45,101 bases of DNA from an uncultured Flavobacteriales bacterium (GCA_938082505.1 CALLLH010000011.1:1-45101), one strand, 5' to 3'. Counted from the stretch's first letter, positions 17,379 through 27,193 are shown. The notes: generated by a model from the letters alone, not told the origin. Numbers and translations: made by a program.

Positions 17379-20300
17379 ATGGTGCAGGCGGAATCGGATA
17401 CGGACAAGGCAAAGGTCATGCAGGGCGGATTCCGCGTCATGCGGGCCTCAGCAGGCAGCGGCAAGACGTTCAGGTTGGTGGAGGCCTACCTCGCGTGCAG
17501 CCTGGCCACCCCGCAGGTCCTGCGGTTCAGGCGCATTCTGGCCTTGACTTTCACCAACAAGGCTGCACAGGAGATGAAGGACCGGGTGGTGGAGGAATTG
17601 AACACGCTGGCGTCCGATGTGCACGCGAGTCCACACCTCTCCGGCTTGCTGGAATCCACCGGTCTGACCACCGAAGTCCTGTCGGAAAGGGCCGAGCACC
17701 TGCGCAGGACCTTGCAGCGCCACTACGGGGAACTGTCCATCATGACGCTCGACAAATTTGTGGGGGGGCTGGTGCGTGGATTTGCAACTGACTTGCAGTT
17801 GGAGCACGATTTTTCCATCGAGCTGGACACGGACCGCTTGCTGGAGACGGCGGTCGACCGCGTCCTCGACAGCATGGGCCATGACAAGGACCTGACGGAA
17901 TTGCTGGGCCGTTTCGTGGTACAAGCAGTGGAGGACGACCGGGACGCCAAGGTCAGGCGCCAGCTGATCGACTTGGGCAAAGCCATCGAGCAGGAGCAGA
18001 TGCAAGGGTTGCTGCAGGCGTATGATGACTGGTCACCGAGGCGTTTCCTCGATGTTCAGGACGCGATGCGCCAGCAGGTGTTCGCCGAGCGCCGAGCACT
18101 GCGCAAGGCCGCGCAGGATGTGTTGGAGGAACTGCTTTCCGCCGGCTTGTACGATACGTTCAGCCGAAAATGGGTCACGAAGGATTGGCTGCCTGGGGTC
18201 GCAGCCGGCAAGACGGAGGTCCGGGGATCCATCCTCGCCAAAGGCCTGGAGGACGGTGTCTGGGCCAAGAAAGGCGACGAGGCCGGTGCCGCTGCCATCG
18301 CCCCCTTCCAGGAGCGATTGGAGGCGGTGGCTCGGATGGAATTGGGTCAGGCCAAATGTGAATCCGGTCGGGATTTCCGCACACGCGCCGTGCTGTCGGA
18401 CCGGTTGCCCTTGATCGGCACGCTGACGGCGCTCCGCCGGGCCAGCTTCGAGGTACAGTCGGAAGAGAATGTCCGCACCCTCGGCGGATTGAATGCCATG
18501 ATAGCCGAGGTAGTATCCGGGAATCCGGCGCCTTTCATTTTCGAGCGAACCGGTGAGCGCTATGACCACATTTTCATCGATGAGTTCCAGGACACGTCGG
18601 TGACCCAATGGCACAACCTCGCCGTGGCGGTTGGGGACTCCCTCTCACAGGGGTTCCTCTCCCTCGTGGTGGGCGATGCCAAGCAGGCCATTTATCGCTG
18701 GCGCAATGGTGACCACCGGCAATTGCTTTCCCTGCCGGCACTTGTCGGTGATGGTCCCGAGGGATTGCCGCCATCGCTGGCGGATGCAGCCGTGCAGATG
18801 GGGGCCGCTTTCGAGGATGAGCCCATACTGGACAATTGGCGCAGTGCGCCGGAAATCGTGGACTTCAACAATGCCCTGTACGCCAAGCTGGGCGAGGGTT
18901 TGGGAGCGGGATTGGATGCCGTGTATGCCGGGCAGGAACAGCGGGCACGGAAGGGGTTTTCCGGAGCGGTCGAAGTGGAGGTGGTCGAGGGGGACAAGGC
19001 CGACGACCGTTCGGCCATTGTATGCCACTGGATGGAGCAGCGCATCCGTCAGGCCTTGGCCGATGGATTTTCGCCCGGGGACATTGCGCTGCTGGTCCGG
19101 ACGAACCGGGAGGCCAAGATGTTGGCGGAATATCTGTTGGGATGTTCGCCCCGCATCGTGCCGTTCACGGATGAAAGCCTGGCGCTTGAACGACACCCGG
19201 CCGCCTTGGCGGTGGTCAGTGTGATGGAACTCCTCGTGGACCCGGGCGCTTCAGAACACCTGCTCAGGTTTCTTCAGTCCTGGGGGGCCATGGAGGTGCA
19301 GGCGGGAAGGCCCTGGGATGAAGCCGCCCTGTTGGAGCAGCATCACCGATGGGTGGAGTATGATCGGAATGATGGGACTCAGGGTCGGTATGGCGCGCTG
19401 GCCATCGAGAAGATGTTGCACCGGCTGGTCCCGGGATTCGACCCGGCTCGGTGGTCCGCCCTCCCCCTGGGTGAATGCATGGGCCGCATCCTGCGCGCCC
19501 TTGATGTGGACCGGCGCTATCCGGCGCATGCCGAAGCGCTGATGGAATTGACCACGGAACGCGCGGCCCTGGACCAGGGCGTGTCCGGTTTTCTGGCGCA
19601 TTGGCACCGCAAGGGGTCCGAGCAGTCCATTCGTGTCCTTCCAGGCCCTGATGCTGTGCGCATCCTGACCGTGCACAAGAGCAAGGGGTTGCAGTACCCG
19701 GTGGTCATCACCCGGTTCGGAGAAGCGGACATCCACAAGTCCGAGACGCTGATTCCGGCATGGCTGGATTCCGGTCGTTATGGAGTGCCGGGGGTGGTTG
19801 TCCGGCAATCCGATTTGAATGAGACGGCAGCACACGAGACCTGGGAATTGGAGCAGGCCCGACAGCGATTCGATTTGACGAATGTGGCCTATGTCTGCAC
19901 CACCCGGGCGGAAGTCCGACTGCATGTGGTCGTCGATGTGGAGAAGACCGAGTGGCGCGGGGATAAGCCCCCTGGCAAATTGGGACGCATGATGGCCAAG
20001 GGCATCGAGGATGCATTCGGTTGTGATTTGACGTCGGGCTCCTGGATCAAGGGGGACTTCGAACGCGCCCTGCCATTGCCGGGAGACACCATGGACGAGG
20101 CGCCGGAAGGCCGAACCCTTCCGGGATTCGAATTCCATGGGATTCCGGATGAGGTCCTCGCCGGTCGAAAGGACGAAAAAGGGCTGCCCGTTTTGGGGAA
20201 GATGGATCCGCGGGCATTCGGGAATGCGGTCCATGAGGTGCTGTCCCGCATTCGAACAGCGGACGATGCCGACCGGATCCTGAACCGGCCTTGGCCTTGG

Positions 20301-20651
20301 CTTCGCTGTGCTGAAAGCGACTGGACCAAGGTGAGGGAGGCCGTGGGCAATGTCGTCCGCTCAAAGAACATGGCGCCGTGGTTTGACGGTTCCGGACGGA
20401 TATACGCCGAACGCGACATCGCAGGTTCCGGGGGCAAACGGCTTCGACCTGACCGGGTCGTCGACTTTGGCGACCGCATCGAGGTGGTGGATTTCAAGAC
20501 CTCACTCGAAGCCGATCCCGCCAAACGTGGGGAGCACGCAGCGCAGATGCGCGGTTACATGCAGGCCCTGTCAAGGCCGGATGGTCCTCCGGTGAAGGGC
20601 TGGGTCTATTACGTATCTGAAGACGACCTCTGCGAGATCCAACCGGTCTGA
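17379..20651 (+). CDS. AddA-like UvrD-family helicase with C-terminal PD-(D/E)XK nuclease
   Basis: 1090 residues. Motif I is A23-SAGSGKT-30 (K29), motif Ia LALTFTNKAAQEMKDRV, and Walker B IFIDEFQDTS (D401-E402). Further UvrD motifs are VVGDAKQAIYRWRNGD, VRILTVHKSKGLQYPVV and VAYVCTTRAEVRLHV. The C-terminal nuclease has RPDRVVDFGDRIEVVDFKTS with D1038 and K1040. This order (SF1A helicase plus RecB nuclease) fits AddA, which unwinds and trims broken DNA ends together with AddB. The likely AddB is at 2603-5419. The gene stands alone on the plus strand, divergent from the MbnP-like gene across 115 bp and convergent with gmd. Confidence 0.88.
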   Translation: MVQAESDTDKAKVMQGGFRVMRASAGSGKTFRLVEAYLACSLATPQVLRFRRILALTFTNKAAQEMKDRVVEELNTLASDVHASPHLSGLLESTGLTTEVLSERAEHLRRTLQRHYGELSIMTLDKFVGGLVRGFATDLQLEHDFSIELDTDRLLETAVDRVLDSMGHDKDLTELLGRFVVQAVEDDRDAKVRRQLIDLGKAIEQEQMQGLLQAYDDWSPRRFLDVQDAMRQQVFAERRALRKAAQDVLEELLSAGLYDTFSRKWVTKDWLPGVAAGKTEVRGSILAKGLEDGVWAKKGDEAGAAAIAPFQERLEAVARMELGQAKCESGRDFRTRAVLSDRLPLIGTLTALRRASFEVQSEENVRTLGGLNAMIAEVVSGNPAPFIFERTGERYDHIFIDEFQDTSVTQWHNLAVAVGDSLSQGFLSLVVGDAKQAIYRWRNGDHRQLLSLPALVGDGPEGLPPSLADAAVQMGAAFEDEPILDNWRSAPEIVDFNNALYAKLGEGLGAGLDAVYAGQEQRARKGFSGAVEVEVVEGDKADDRSAIVCHWMEQRIRQALADGFSPGDIALLVRTNREAKMLAEYLLGCSPRIVPFTDESLALERHPAALAVVSVMELLVDPGASEHLLRFLQSWGAMEVQAGRPWDEAALLEQHHRWVEYDRNDGTQGRYGALAIEKMLHRLVPGFDPARWSALPLGECMGRILRALDVDRRYPAHAEALMELTTERAALDQGVSGFLAHWHRKGSEQSIRVLPGPDAVRILTVHKSKGLQYPVVITRFGEADIHKSETLIPAWLDSGRYGVPGVVVRQSDLNETAAHETWELEQARQRFDLTNVAYVCTTRAEVRLHVVVDVEKTEWRGDKPPGKLGRMMAKGIEDAFGCDLTSGSWIKGDFERALPLPGDTMDEAPEGRTLPGFEFHGIPDEVLAGRKDEKGLPVLGKMDPRAFGNAVHEVLSRIRTADDADRILNRPWPWLRCAESDWTKVREAVGNVVRSKNMAPWFDGSGRIYAERDIAGSGGKRLRPDRVVDFGDRIEVVDFKTSLEADPAKRGEHAAQMRGYMQALSRPDGPPVKGWVYYVSEDDLCEIQPV

Positions 20652-20664
20652 ATCCGGCCTTCGG

Positions 20665-21762
20665 TCAGGCCTCGTGTTGGTTCAGGATGTCGTGTCCTCC
20701 ATCCAACAGGTACTTGTCGCGCTTGAAAAGGGCGACATCGGAAGCGACCATCTCGGCGCACAGCTGCGCCAGCGTGTGTGTAGGTTCCCATCCCAACACG
20801 GCCTTGGCCTTGCTGGCATCGCCCACAAGCAATTCCACTTCCGTGGGACGGAAATAGCGGGGGTCCACTGCAACGAGGGTCTTTCCTGATTTCGTGTCGA
20901 TTCCTCTTTCCTCGACCCCTTGTCCCTGCCATTCCAAGGCAATCCCCACTTCTGCGAAAGCCATGTCCACGAAGGAGCGGATGGTGACGGTGTGGCCGGT
21001 GGCCAGTACATAATCGTCCGGGTGGTCCTGCTGCAGCATGCGCCACATGCCTTCCACATAGTCTTTGGCATGGCCCCAATCGCGCTGGGCATCGAGGTTG
21101 CCGAGGTGCAGGGAATCCTGGAGTCCCAAGGAGATCTTGGCAACGGCCCGGGTAATCTTGCGGGTTACGAAAGTCTCGCCGCGCAACGGGCTCTCGTGGT
21201 TGAAGAGGATGCCGTTCGAAGCATGGATTCCGTATGCTTCCCGGTAATTCTTGACAATCCAGAAGCTGTAGAGCTTGGCCACGCCATAAGGGCTGCGTGG
21301 GTAGAACGGGGTCGTTTCTGACTGGGGCACCTCCTGCACCAGACCGTACAGCTCTGATGTGGACGCCTGGTAGAAGCGCACTTCCTGTTCCATTCCGAGG
21401 ATGCGGATGGCCTCCAGCAGCCGCAGCGTGCCGATGCCGTCCGCATTGGCCGTGTACTCCGGCGTGTCGAAGCTGACCTTCACGTGGCTCATGGCCGCGA
21501 GGTTGTAGATCTCGTGGGGCTTGACCTCCTGAACGATGCGGATGAGGTTGGTCGAGTCCGTCAGGTCCCCGTAGTGCAGCTTGAGCCGGATGTTCGTGTC
21601 ATGCGGGTCCTGGTAGAGGTGGTCGATGCGGTCCGTATTGAACAGGGATGCCCGACGTTTCAGTCCGTGGACCTCGTATCCCTTGGAGAGCAGCAGTTCG
21701 GTCAAATAAGCGCCATCCTGCCCGGTGATCCCGGTGATGAGCGCGCGTCGAGGAGAGGCCAT
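20665..21762 (-). CDS. gmd: GDP-mannose 4,6-dehydratase
   Basis: 365 residues from ATG 21762. An SDR-family dehydratase that turns GDP-mannose into GDP-4-keto-6-deoxymannose using bound NADP. The cofactor loop is [12 protein letters not shown] (G11, G14, G17), the catalytic YxxxK is Y159-G-V-A-K163 in the sequence SPYGVAK, and GILFNHESP plus [16 protein letters not shown] are Gmd signatures. The product is the precursor of GDP-L-fucose; the next enzyme, Fcl, is encoded at 40312-41265. It follows the ABC exporter gene by 8 bp on the same strand. A GGCCT/AGGCC mini-hairpin at its 3' end has no U-tract and is not called a terminator. Confidence 0.97.
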   Translation of the reverse strand: MASPRRALITGITGQDGAYLTELLLSKGYEVHGLKRRASLFNTDRIDHLYQDPHDTNIRLKLHYGDLTDSTNLIRIVQEVKPHEIYNLAAMSHVKVSFDTPEYTANADGIGTLRLLEAIRILGMEQEVRFYQASTSELYGLVQEVPQSETTPFYPRSPYGVAKLYSFWIVKNYREAYGIHASNGILFNHESPLRGETFVTRKITRAVAKISLGLQDSLHLGNLDAQRDWGHAKDYVEGMWRMLQQDHPDDYVLATGHTVTIRSFVDMAFAEVGIALEWQGQGVEERGIDTKSGKTLVAVDPRYFRPTEVELLVGDASKAKAVLGWEPTHTLAQLCAEMVASDVALFKRDKYLLDGGHDILNQHEA

Positions 21763-21770
21763 GCCCAAAT

Positions 21771-23657
21771 TTACAACCCGGCGTCGGGAGTGGCGGCGGC
21801 GGATGTGCTGCCGTTGTCGAGTTGGTGTTCGACGAGCTCCTGGTAGCGGCCGCTGAGGGCCATGAGCTGATCGTGGGTGCCGATCTCGGCGATGCGCCCG
21901 GACTCGAGGACGGCGATGCGGTCTGCCGATCGGACGGTGGAGAGCCGGTGGGCGATGACCAGTGAGGTGCGGCCTTTCATCAGCCGGTCGAGCGCCACTT
22001 GGATGGCGTTTTCGCTGGCGGCGTCCAGCGCGCTCGTGGCCTCGTCGAGGATGAGCAGGTCAGGATCGCGCAGGAAGGCGCGGGCGAGTGCGATGCGCTG
22101 GCGCTGTCCGCCGGAGAGCTGCACCCCCCTTTCGCCGACCAGGGTATCGAAGCCGTCAGGAAATCCTTCCACGAACTCCAACGCCAGCGCGTCCCGGGCA
22201 GCCTGCCGTACTTCTTCTTCCGTGGCGCCGGGACGGCCGTAGCGGATGTTCTCTTCAATGGTGCCGCCGAACAGGATGACCTCCTGCGGGACCAGGGCCA
22301 TCCTCCGGCGCAATGGCGTCAAGGCGTGGTCGGCAATGGGCTTCCCGTCAATGGACAGGGTTCCGGAGGTCGGTTCGCGGAAGGCGGTCAGCAGGGCCGC
22401 CATGGTGGACTTGCCGGCGCCCGAGCCGCCCACGAGGGCCAGGGTTTCTCCGGCCTTGAGTTCGAGGTTGATGCCCTTGAGGACTTCCACGTCCGCCCGG
22501 TTGGGGTAATGGAACCCCACATTCCGAAATTCCACGGTGAGCCGCTGTCCGGTTTCCTTGGCCTCCCCTTCGGCCTCGAGTGAAATGGCTTCTCGTTCTT
22601 CCTCGACCAGGTCCATCACTTCTTCGATGGCGCCGAGACCGCGTTGCAGGTCGCCGAAAATATTGGCCAATCCACCGATGCTGCCTGCGACGAGTCCCGT
22701 CATGAGGAGGAAGCTGAAGAATTGTTCCGAGGACAATTCGCCTGATTGCAGCATGCTGGCTCCTTGGAACAGGACCAGGGTGATCGCGCCGAAAATCATG
22801 ACGATGATGAAGCTGGCGAATGCGCCCCGCCACAAGGCCGTCTTGAGGGCGATGCCGCGCACGGCTTCCACCTTTTCGCGGTAGCGGACCAGTTCATAGG
22901 CTTCCCTGGCAAAAGCCTTGACGCTCACGATGCCCGTCAAGGTCTCGGACACGATGGTATTGGATTCAGCCACGGCCTGCTGTGTCTTCTTGGACAAGGA
23001 GCGGATGAACCGGCCGAAGAACATCGCCGACAGGATGGCCACGGGAAGGGAGCCGAGCATCCAGAGCGTGAGTTCCCAACTGAAGGTCATCAGGGCGAGC
23101 AGTCCCCCGCCGATGATGATGGTCTGCCGCACGAGCTCGGCGAGCACGAGGGTGAAGGTGTCCCTGATGGCTTCGATGTCAGCGGCGATGCGGCTTCCGA
23201 GGTCGCCGATCCTGCGCGTATCGAAGAAGGACATCGGTTGCGTGATCATGGCGGCAAAGGCGTCTTCCCGCAGCGCCTTGAGCATGCGGGTGGTGATTTC
23301 ACCGAACAACCAGATGCGGATGAAGCTGAGGGCCGACTGAATGATGAGGACGGCCAGGATGGCCATGCCGATGCTGCGGAGGTCTCCTGCATTGATGGGC
23401 AGGGGCAATTCGAATCCGTTGCTTCCCACACCGGGATCCACCCCCACGCCCCCGAGTTGGCCCCACAAACGGGTCACGATGAGGGTCAGGAATCCGGACA
23501 GCGTGATGAGGACGATGCCCACCGCGAACTTGATGCGGTGTGGCCTGAGGTAGGGTGCAATCCGGGAAAATTGCCGGAATCCGTCCCGGTTGAGCTTGCG
23601 CTTGTTCGGGGGCGGTGCGAGGGGGTCCTGTGTTGTTTGCGAAGCGCGTCGGGCCAC
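21771..23657 (-). CDS. ABC transporter, fused permease and ATP-binding (MsbA-like exporter)
   Basis: 628 residues starting at GTG 23657. Residues 1-350 form a six-helix ABC exporter membrane domain preceded by a basic cytosolic tail (KRKLNRDG). The nucleotide-binding domain shows Walker [10 protein letters not shown] (K416), the Q-loop PQEVILFGG, signature LSGGQ (514-518), Walker [12 protein letters not shown] (D538, E539) and the switch His in IAHRLSTV. It would act as a homodimer exporting a lipid or hydrophobic compound; MsbA-type lipid A flipping is one possibility but the substrate cannot be read. A perfect TAnnTTTG element (TAGCTTTG) lies 30 bp upstream of the start. gmd follows in the same transcript. 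Confidence 0.9.
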   Translation of the reverse strand: MARRASQTTQDPLAPPPNKRKLNRDGFRQFSRIAPYLRPHRIKFAVGIVLITLSGFLTLIVTRLWGQLGGVGVDPGVGSNGFELPLPINAGDLRSIGMAILAVLIIQSALSFIRIWLFGEITTRMLKALREDAFAAMITQPMSFFDTRRIGDLGSRIAADIEAIRDTFTLVLAELVRQTIIIGGGLLALMTFSWELTLWMLGSLPVAILSAMFFGRFIRSLSKKTQQAVAESNTIVSETLTGIVSVKAFAREAYELVRYREKVEAVRGIALKTALWRGAFASFIIVMIFGAITLVLFQGASMLQSGELSSEQFFSFLLMTGLVAGSIGGLANIFGDLQRGLGAIEEVMDLVEEEREAISLEAEGEAKETGQRLTVEFRNVGFHYPNRADVEVLKGINLELKAGETLALVGGSGAGKSTMAALLTAFREPTSGTLSIDGKPIADHALTPLRRRMALVPQEVILFGGTIEENIRYGRPGATEEEVRQAARDALALEFVEGFPDGFDTLVGERGVQLSGGQRQRIALARAFLRDPDLLILDEATSALDAASENAIQVALDRLMKGRTSLVIAHRLSTVRSADRIAVLESGRIAEIGTHDQLMALSGRYQELVEHQLDNGSTSAAATPDAGL

Positions 23658-23686
23658 GGTGGATGAGGGGGTTCCGATGGGGGTGA

Positions 23687-23694
23687 CAAAGCTA
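23687..23694 (-). promoter_or_regulatory. -7 promoter element before the ABC exporter gene
   Basis: On the minus strand this reads TAGCTTTG, an exact match to the Bacteroidota -7 consensus TAnnTTTG, 29 bases before the GTG start. No convincing TTTG -33 element is found at the usual 19-21 bp spacing, so the call rests on one box. Confidence 0.5.
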
Positions 23695-23774
23695 GGCCGC
23701 GCAAACTTGCATCGGTCCTTCGAGGGGCACGGGAATCCGATTCATTGCGGCCTCGGAATTCCCGATTCGTTGTC

Positions 23775-23782
23775 TATCTTTG
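23775..23782 (+). promoter_or_regulatory. -7 promoter element of rpmH
   Basis: TATCTTTG matches the Bacteroidota -7 consensus TAnnTTTG exactly and ends 25 bases before the rpmH ATG. A clear -33 TTTG is not seen. The short leader fits a ribosomal protein gene with its own promoter. Confidence 0.6.
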
Positions 23783-23807
23783 CGCTCCCGATTTCAAACC
23801 CTGTGTC

Positions 23808-23975
23808 ATGAAAAGGACATTCCAACCTTCCGTTCGCAAGCGCCGCAACAAGCACGGTTTCCGCGAGCGCATGTCCTCGGCCGCCGGCCGCGCCGTATTG
23901 GCTGCACGCCGCCGCAAGGGCCGCAAGAAATTGTCCGTCTCCAGCGAACGCCGCCACAAGGGCATCGAGCGTTGA
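23808..23975 (+). CDS. rpmH: 50S ribosomal protein L34
   Basis: 55 residues starting [18 protein letters not shown], the near-universal L34 opening, with the highly basic remainder [19 protein letters not shown]34 is a component of the large ribosomal subunit. The ATG at 23808 was chosen over an upstream start at 23745 because the L34 N-terminus begins there and the -7 box lies between them. It has its own promoter element and is followed by a strong hairpin terminator. The common rpmH-rnpA-yidC or dnaA neighbourhood is absent here; in Bacteroidota rpmH is often isolated like this. Confidence 0.98.
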   Translation: MKRTFQPSVRKRRNKHGFRERMSSAAGRAVLAARRRKGRKKLSVSSERRHKGIER

Positions 23976-23998
23976 GACACCGCAATCCAGAACTTTCC

Positions 23999-24025
23999 AA
24001 AGGGCGCCCATCGAGGCGCCCTTTT
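23999..24025 (+). terminator. Rho-independent terminator after rpmH, probably bidirectional
   Basis: Perfect stem AAAGGGCGCC / GGCGCCCTTT around the 6-base loop CATCGA, followed by a T-tract (TTTT). It begins 24 bases after the rpmH stop. Read on the other strand the same hairpin ends in TTT, and the phosphopantetheinyl transferase gene stops 15 bases away, so it can serve both convergent genes. Confidence 0.9.
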
Positions 24026-24039
24026 CATGGGGTCGAAAA

Positions 24040-24591
24040 TCAGGGGGGTGTTTCCACGGCACGGGCCGTGGCGAGCCAGGCATCGGGTTGTTCCAATCTG
24101 TGCCAGGTGATGTGCAGTTGCGCTTTCTGTGCGGTGGCCAGGACTGTCGCTTCGTCGGCTTTCAGCCATTCCCATTGCAATCCGGTCAGGAAATCCACTC
24201 CGGTTCCGAAGACCTTGAAGGCGGCCTCCTTGGCCGTCCAGATGCGGCAGAGGGCATCGAGGTTGTCTCCATGCAGGTCCAGCACCGCTTGATCTGCGGG
24301 TCCGACATATTTGCGGCGCGCCCTTTGGAGGCGTTCGGATGCGGTTTCGACATCCACTCCAATGGGGGACTTTCCGCGCGCGGCGATGACCCATCCGCCG
24401 CCATGTGAAAGGCTCAGGTGGCCGGCCTCCCAAACGGGTTTACCGTTTGTCGTTGTCGACCATTCCGGCCAATCAGATCGCTTGATCAGGGCCCTCAGGG
24501 CGGCCCGCTGGGCCTGAAGGTTGCCCACGCAAGGTTCTCCAATGAGCGTCAGTTCCGATTGGAGGGTCATGGGGAAGGGACTATCGGGCAT
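24040..24591 (-). CDS. 4'-phosphopantetheinyl transferase superfamily protein
   Basis: 183 residues. It carries the two Sfp-type signatures: G78-V-D80-V-E82 (Mg2+/CoA binding Asp and Glu) and W118-T-A-K-E122-A-A-F-K126. An upstream [14 protein letters not shown] corresponds to the substrate-loop His motif. Such enzymes move phosphopantetheine from CoA to a serine of an acyl or peptidyl carrier protein in the cytosol. It is shorter than Sfp (about 224 residues), between AcpS and Sfp in size. No carrier protein or synthase gene is nearby, so the target is unknown; it may be the general fatty-acid ACP activator. ATG 24591 was used; ATG 24570 is an alternative. Confidence 0.9.
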   Translation of the reverse strand: MPDSPFPMTLQSELTLIGEPCVGNLQAQRAALRALIKRSDWPEWSTTTNGKPVWEAGHLSLSHGGGWVIAARGKSPIGVDVETASERLQRARRKYVGPADQAVLDLHGDNLDALCRIWTAKEAAFKVFGTGVDFLTGLQWEWLKADEATVLATAQKAQLHITWHRLEQPDAWLATARAVETPP

Positions 24592-24635
24592 GGGACCGCA
24601 AGGAACAAAACGATGGCAAACCTGTGTTAATCCTG

Positions 24636-24667
24636 TTTTACAGGCCGTTACGTGGCCGCTATCTTTG
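24636..24667 (+). promoter_or_regulatory. Bacteroidota-type promoter of ahcY
   Basis: A TTTT box (24636-24639, one base from the TTTG -33 consensus) is followed after 20 bases by TATCTTTG (24660-24667), an exact TAnnTTTG -7 box. The ATG of ahcY follows 23 bases after. Both boxes and the spacing fit, making this the best promoter in the window. Confidence 0.7.
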
Positions 24668-24689
24668 CACCAAATTCCAAACAGAACGC

Positions 24690-26009
24690 ATGAGCGTCTC
24701 CAATACCACCACCGTCCTCCCCTACAAGGTCAAGGACATCAACCTCGCCGAATGGGGCCGGAAGGAAATCCTGCTTGCAGAGGCTGAAATGCCCGGGCTC
24801 ATGTCGTTGCGCGATCGGTACCGTGCCGAGAAGCCTTTGGCGGGTGCCCGCATCGCAGGATGCCTGCACATGACCATACAGACGGCGGTGCTCATCGAGA
24901 CGCTCAAGGAACTCGGAGCCGACGTCACGTGGTCGAGCTGCAACATCTTCTCTACGCAGGACCACGCTGCTGCTGCCATCGCTGCGGCCGGCATTCCGGT
25001 CTACGCATGGAAAGGCATGACCGAGGAGGAGTACGAATGGTGCATCGAGCAGACCCTGTTTTTCGGGGCCGACCGTCAGCCGCTCAACATGATCCTCGAC
25101 GACGGGGGTGACCTCACGAATGTCATTCTGGACCACCACCCTGAACTTGCCGGAGGAATCAAAGGCATCTCCGAGGAGACCACGACCGGGGTGCTGCGCC
25201 TCTATGACCGCGAGAAGAATGGGACCCTTCCCATGCCCGCGATCAACGTCAACGACAGTGTGACGAAGAGCAAATTCGACAACAAGTACGGTTGCCGGGA
25301 GTCCTGTGTGGATGCCATCCGCCGTGCGACGGACATCATGATGGCCGGCAAGGTCGCCTGTGTTGCCGGATTCGGTGATGTGGGCAAGGGTTCGGCAGAG
25401 AGCCTCCGCAAGGCGGGTTGCCGTGTGATCGTCAGCGAAATCGATCCGATTTGCGCGCTGCAGGCCGCCATGGAAGGTTACGAAGTCAAGAAGTTCGTGG
25501 ATGCCTGTGCCGAGTCCGACATCGTCGTGACGGCCACCGGAAACAAGGACATCGTGGCGGAGGAGCACTTCCGTGCCATGAAGGACAAGGCCATCGTCTG
25601 CAACATTGGACACTTCGACAACGAAATCGATGTGGCGTGGCTGAAGTCCAACTATGGCTCGACGCACGACAACATCAAGCCGCAGGTGGACAAGTACACC
25701 ATCGACGGAAAGGACATCATCCTGTTGGCCGAAGGCCGCTTGGTGAACCTGGGCTGTGCCACCGGTCACCCATCCTTCGTGATGAGCGCGTCGTTCACCA
25801 ACCAGACGATTGCCCAGATTGAGCTCTGGAAGAACAACGCCAGCTACGAGAACAAGGTGTACACCCTGCCGAAGCACCTCGATGAGGAGGTGGCCCGCCT
25901 GCACCTCGCGAAGATTGGTGTTGAATTGGAGGTCATGTCCCAGGAGCAGGCCGACTACATCGGTGTGCCTTTGCACGGTCCATTCAAGAACGACGCATAC
26001 CGTTACTGA
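24690..26009 (+). CDS. ahcY: Adenosylhomocysteinase (S-adenosylhomocysteine hydrolase)
   Basis: 439 residues from ATG 24690. It splits S-adenosylhomocysteine into adenosine and homocysteine with tightly bound NAD, removing the product inhibitor of methyltransferases. Recognisable segments are [38 protein letters not shown], the NAD loop G227-F-G-D-V-G-K-G, [11 protein letters not shown], and [14 protein letters not shown] with the conserved C-terminal YR. The upstream TTG/ATG extension to 24624 would place the promoter boxes inside the gene and adds unrelated residues, so it was rejected. The gene has its own promoter and a strong terminator and is thus a single-gene unit. Confidence 0.98.
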   Translation: MSVSNTTTVLPYKVKDINLAEWGRKEILLAEAEMPGLMSLRDRYRAEKPLAGARIAGCLHMTIQTAVLIETLKELGADVTWSSCNIFSTQDHAAAAIAAAGIPVYAWKGMTEEEYEWCIEQTLFFGADRQPLNMILDDGGDLTNVILDHHPELAGGIKGISEETTTGVLRLYDREKNGTLPMPAINVNDSVTKSKFDNKYGCRESCVDAIRRATDIMMAGKVACVAGFGDVGKGSAESLRKAGCRVIVSEIDPICALQAAMEGYEVKKFVDACAESDIVVTATGNKDIVAEEHFRAMKDKAIVCNIGHFDNEIDVAWLKSNYGSTHDNIKPQVDKYTIDGKDIILLAEGRLVNLGCATGHPSFVMSASFTNQTIAQIELWKNNASYENKVYTLPKHLDEEVARLHLAKIGVELEVMSQEQADYIGVPLHGPFKNDAYRY

Positions 26010-26032
26010 ATTCCGGTGAACTGCCGCCATCG

Positions 26033-26059
26033 AAAAGCCCCGGGGAACCGGGGCTTTTT
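26033..26059 (+). terminator. Rho-independent terminator after ahcY, probably bidirectional
   Basis: Perfect stem AAAAGCCCCGG / CCGGGGCTTTT with the tetraloop GGAA and five T residues, 24 bases after the ahcY stop. On the minus strand it also ends in TTTT, 8 bases after the stop of the Rieske-like lipoprotein gene, so it likely terminates both converging transcripts. Confidence 0.93.
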
Positions 26060-26066
26060 CGTTGCG

Positions 26067-26486
26067 TCAATTTCGGATGGTCAGGACGGGAGGGATCCAG
26101 GTGGTGGTGTACCGCTCCAGCGGCGCAGTGGCCGGGCCTAGGATGATGGAGCCATCGAAGATGTACCATTGCGAACCGCTGCACGGATCTTCTATGGTGT
26201 AGCCGTCGGCCAACACGGAACACTGGCAGCCGGCACCGACATCATGGGTCGAATGGCGGTCGAGGATGACGAATTCATCGAGCGTATAGCGGTATACGAT
26301 CAGGCCCCTGCTGCCGCCGGATATGTAGAGCCAGTTTCCCGGAAAGTTCAAGCTGTTGTAGGCGGGCAAGGCGAGGTTGAGGTCCACGTTGACGTCCACG
26401 AACGGGATGACTCCCGGCGTATCGCGGCATCCGCCCATGGGCAGGCAGAACAGGGAGAGGAGGAGGAGGATTCTCGGCGTGGCCAT
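26067..26486 (-). CDS. Lipoprotein with a degenerate Rieske-like fold
   Basis: 139 residues. Lipobox PMGGC gives lipidated C20. The remainder follows the Rieske ferredoxin pattern (LNFPGNWLYISGG, GLIVYRYTLDEFVILDR, DPCSGSQWYIFDGS, GPATAPLERY). In true Rieske proteins the cluster ligands are C-x-H and C-x2-H; here the equivalent residues are S79/H81 and D100/S103, so three of four ligands are missing, although C87, C89 and C102 remain and could make a disulfide or bind a metal. A [2Fe-2S] cluster is therefore unlikely. The gene is 4 bp after tsaB. Similar cluster-less proteins are, to my recollection, widespread in Bacteroidota but without an assigned function. Confidence 0.75.
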   Translation of the reverse strand: MATPRILLLLSLFCLPMGGCRDTPGVIPFVDVNVDLNLALPAYNSLNFPGNWLYISGGSRGLIVYRYTLDEFVILDRHSTHDVGAGCQCSVLADGYTIEDPCSGSQWYIFDGSIILGPATAPLERYTTTWIPPVLTIRN

Positions 26487-26490
26487 GCGT

Positions 26491-27189
26491 TCAGGCTGTA
26501 TTGGCCCTCAGGCCAAGGGGGTCCTTGGGTCGACCGGGCATGAAATCCTTGAGATAGAACGGCTCGAAGTCGGCCACATTGGCCGTGAGGCCCAAGGCAA
26601 GCATTTCCGCTGCCTCGGGCAGCAGGTCTTGTGCCCGAGGAGGAGCCTGCATCAAGGTCCAATCGGCAGGATGGCCTTCCAGGGCGGCTCGGCATTTTTC
26701 CGCGCCGTCGCCCACGAGCAGGGCTGGACCGGGCCCCAGGTCGCTGCGGAACTGATGGTCCACGGTGGCTGCTGTGGGTTGGTCTTCAGCATCGAGGGTG
26801 AAGACTTCCATCCGTCTTGCGTCGATGGCGGGAATGATCCTGTGGGGTTGGCCGGCGAATTCCGCGTGCTGAAGCTGTCCTTGTTGACGCAAGGCCTTGA
26901 GCGGGCATGGAGCGAGCAGGGGGATACCGAGGCCCATGCACATGCCCTTGGCGGCGGATACCCCGATGCGGAGTCCCGTGAAGGAGCCGGGACCGCGTCC
27001 CACGGCAATGGCATTCAAGGAAGCCGGAACCATGCCGGCTTCGCGCACGGCCTCATCGATCAGCACGTGCAGTTGCTCGGCGTGCAGGTACTGGTCGCTG
27101 GATTGTGCCTTGGTCAGGATCAGAATGCCGTCCACGGTGCCCAGCGCGACCGAGCAATTGTGTGTGGACGTCTCAAGCAGCAGGATCAT
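26491..27189 (-). CDS. tsaB: tRNA threonylcarbamoyladenosine biosynthesis protein TsaB
   Basis: 232 residues from ATG 27189. It begins MILLLETSTHNCSVALG and has GRGPGSFTGLRIGVSAAKGM, the TsaB signature of the ASKHA fold. TsaB pairs with TsaD and TsaE to transfer threonylcarbamoyl to A37 of ANN-decoding tRNAs in the cytosol; it lacks catalytic activity and serves as TsaD's dimer partner. The start lies 4 bp after the HlyD stop; an in-frame extension to 27276 overlaps that gene and lacks family residues. tsaD and tsaE are not in the window. Confidence 0.95.
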   Translation of the reverse strand: MILLLETSTHNCSVALGTVDGILILTKAQSSDQYLHAEQLHVLIDEAVREAGMVPASLNAIAVGRGPGSFTGLRIGVSAAKGMCMGLGIPLLAPCPLKALRQQGQLQHAEFAGQPHRIIPAIDARRMEVFTLDAEDQPTAATVDHQFRSDLGPGPALLVGDGAEKCRAALEGHPADWTLMQAPPRAQDLLPEAAEMLALGLTANVADFEPFYLKDFMPGRPKDPLGLRANTA

Positions 27190-27193
27190 GGCC

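Noticed and set aside
17264-17464. Longer start for the MbnP-like gene
   Set aside because: It would overlap the divergent addA-like start and add non-family residues before a clear lipoprotein signal.
20656-20671. Hairpin GGCCT-TCGGTC-AGGCC between addA-like and gmd
   Set aside because: Only five pairs and no U-tract on either strand, so it does not qualify as an intrinsic terminator.
24648-26030. Minus-strand ORF of 460 codons opposite ahcY
   Set aside because: His/Val/Asp-rich translation mirroring ahcY codon use; it covers the ahcY promoter and terminator and has no domain signature.
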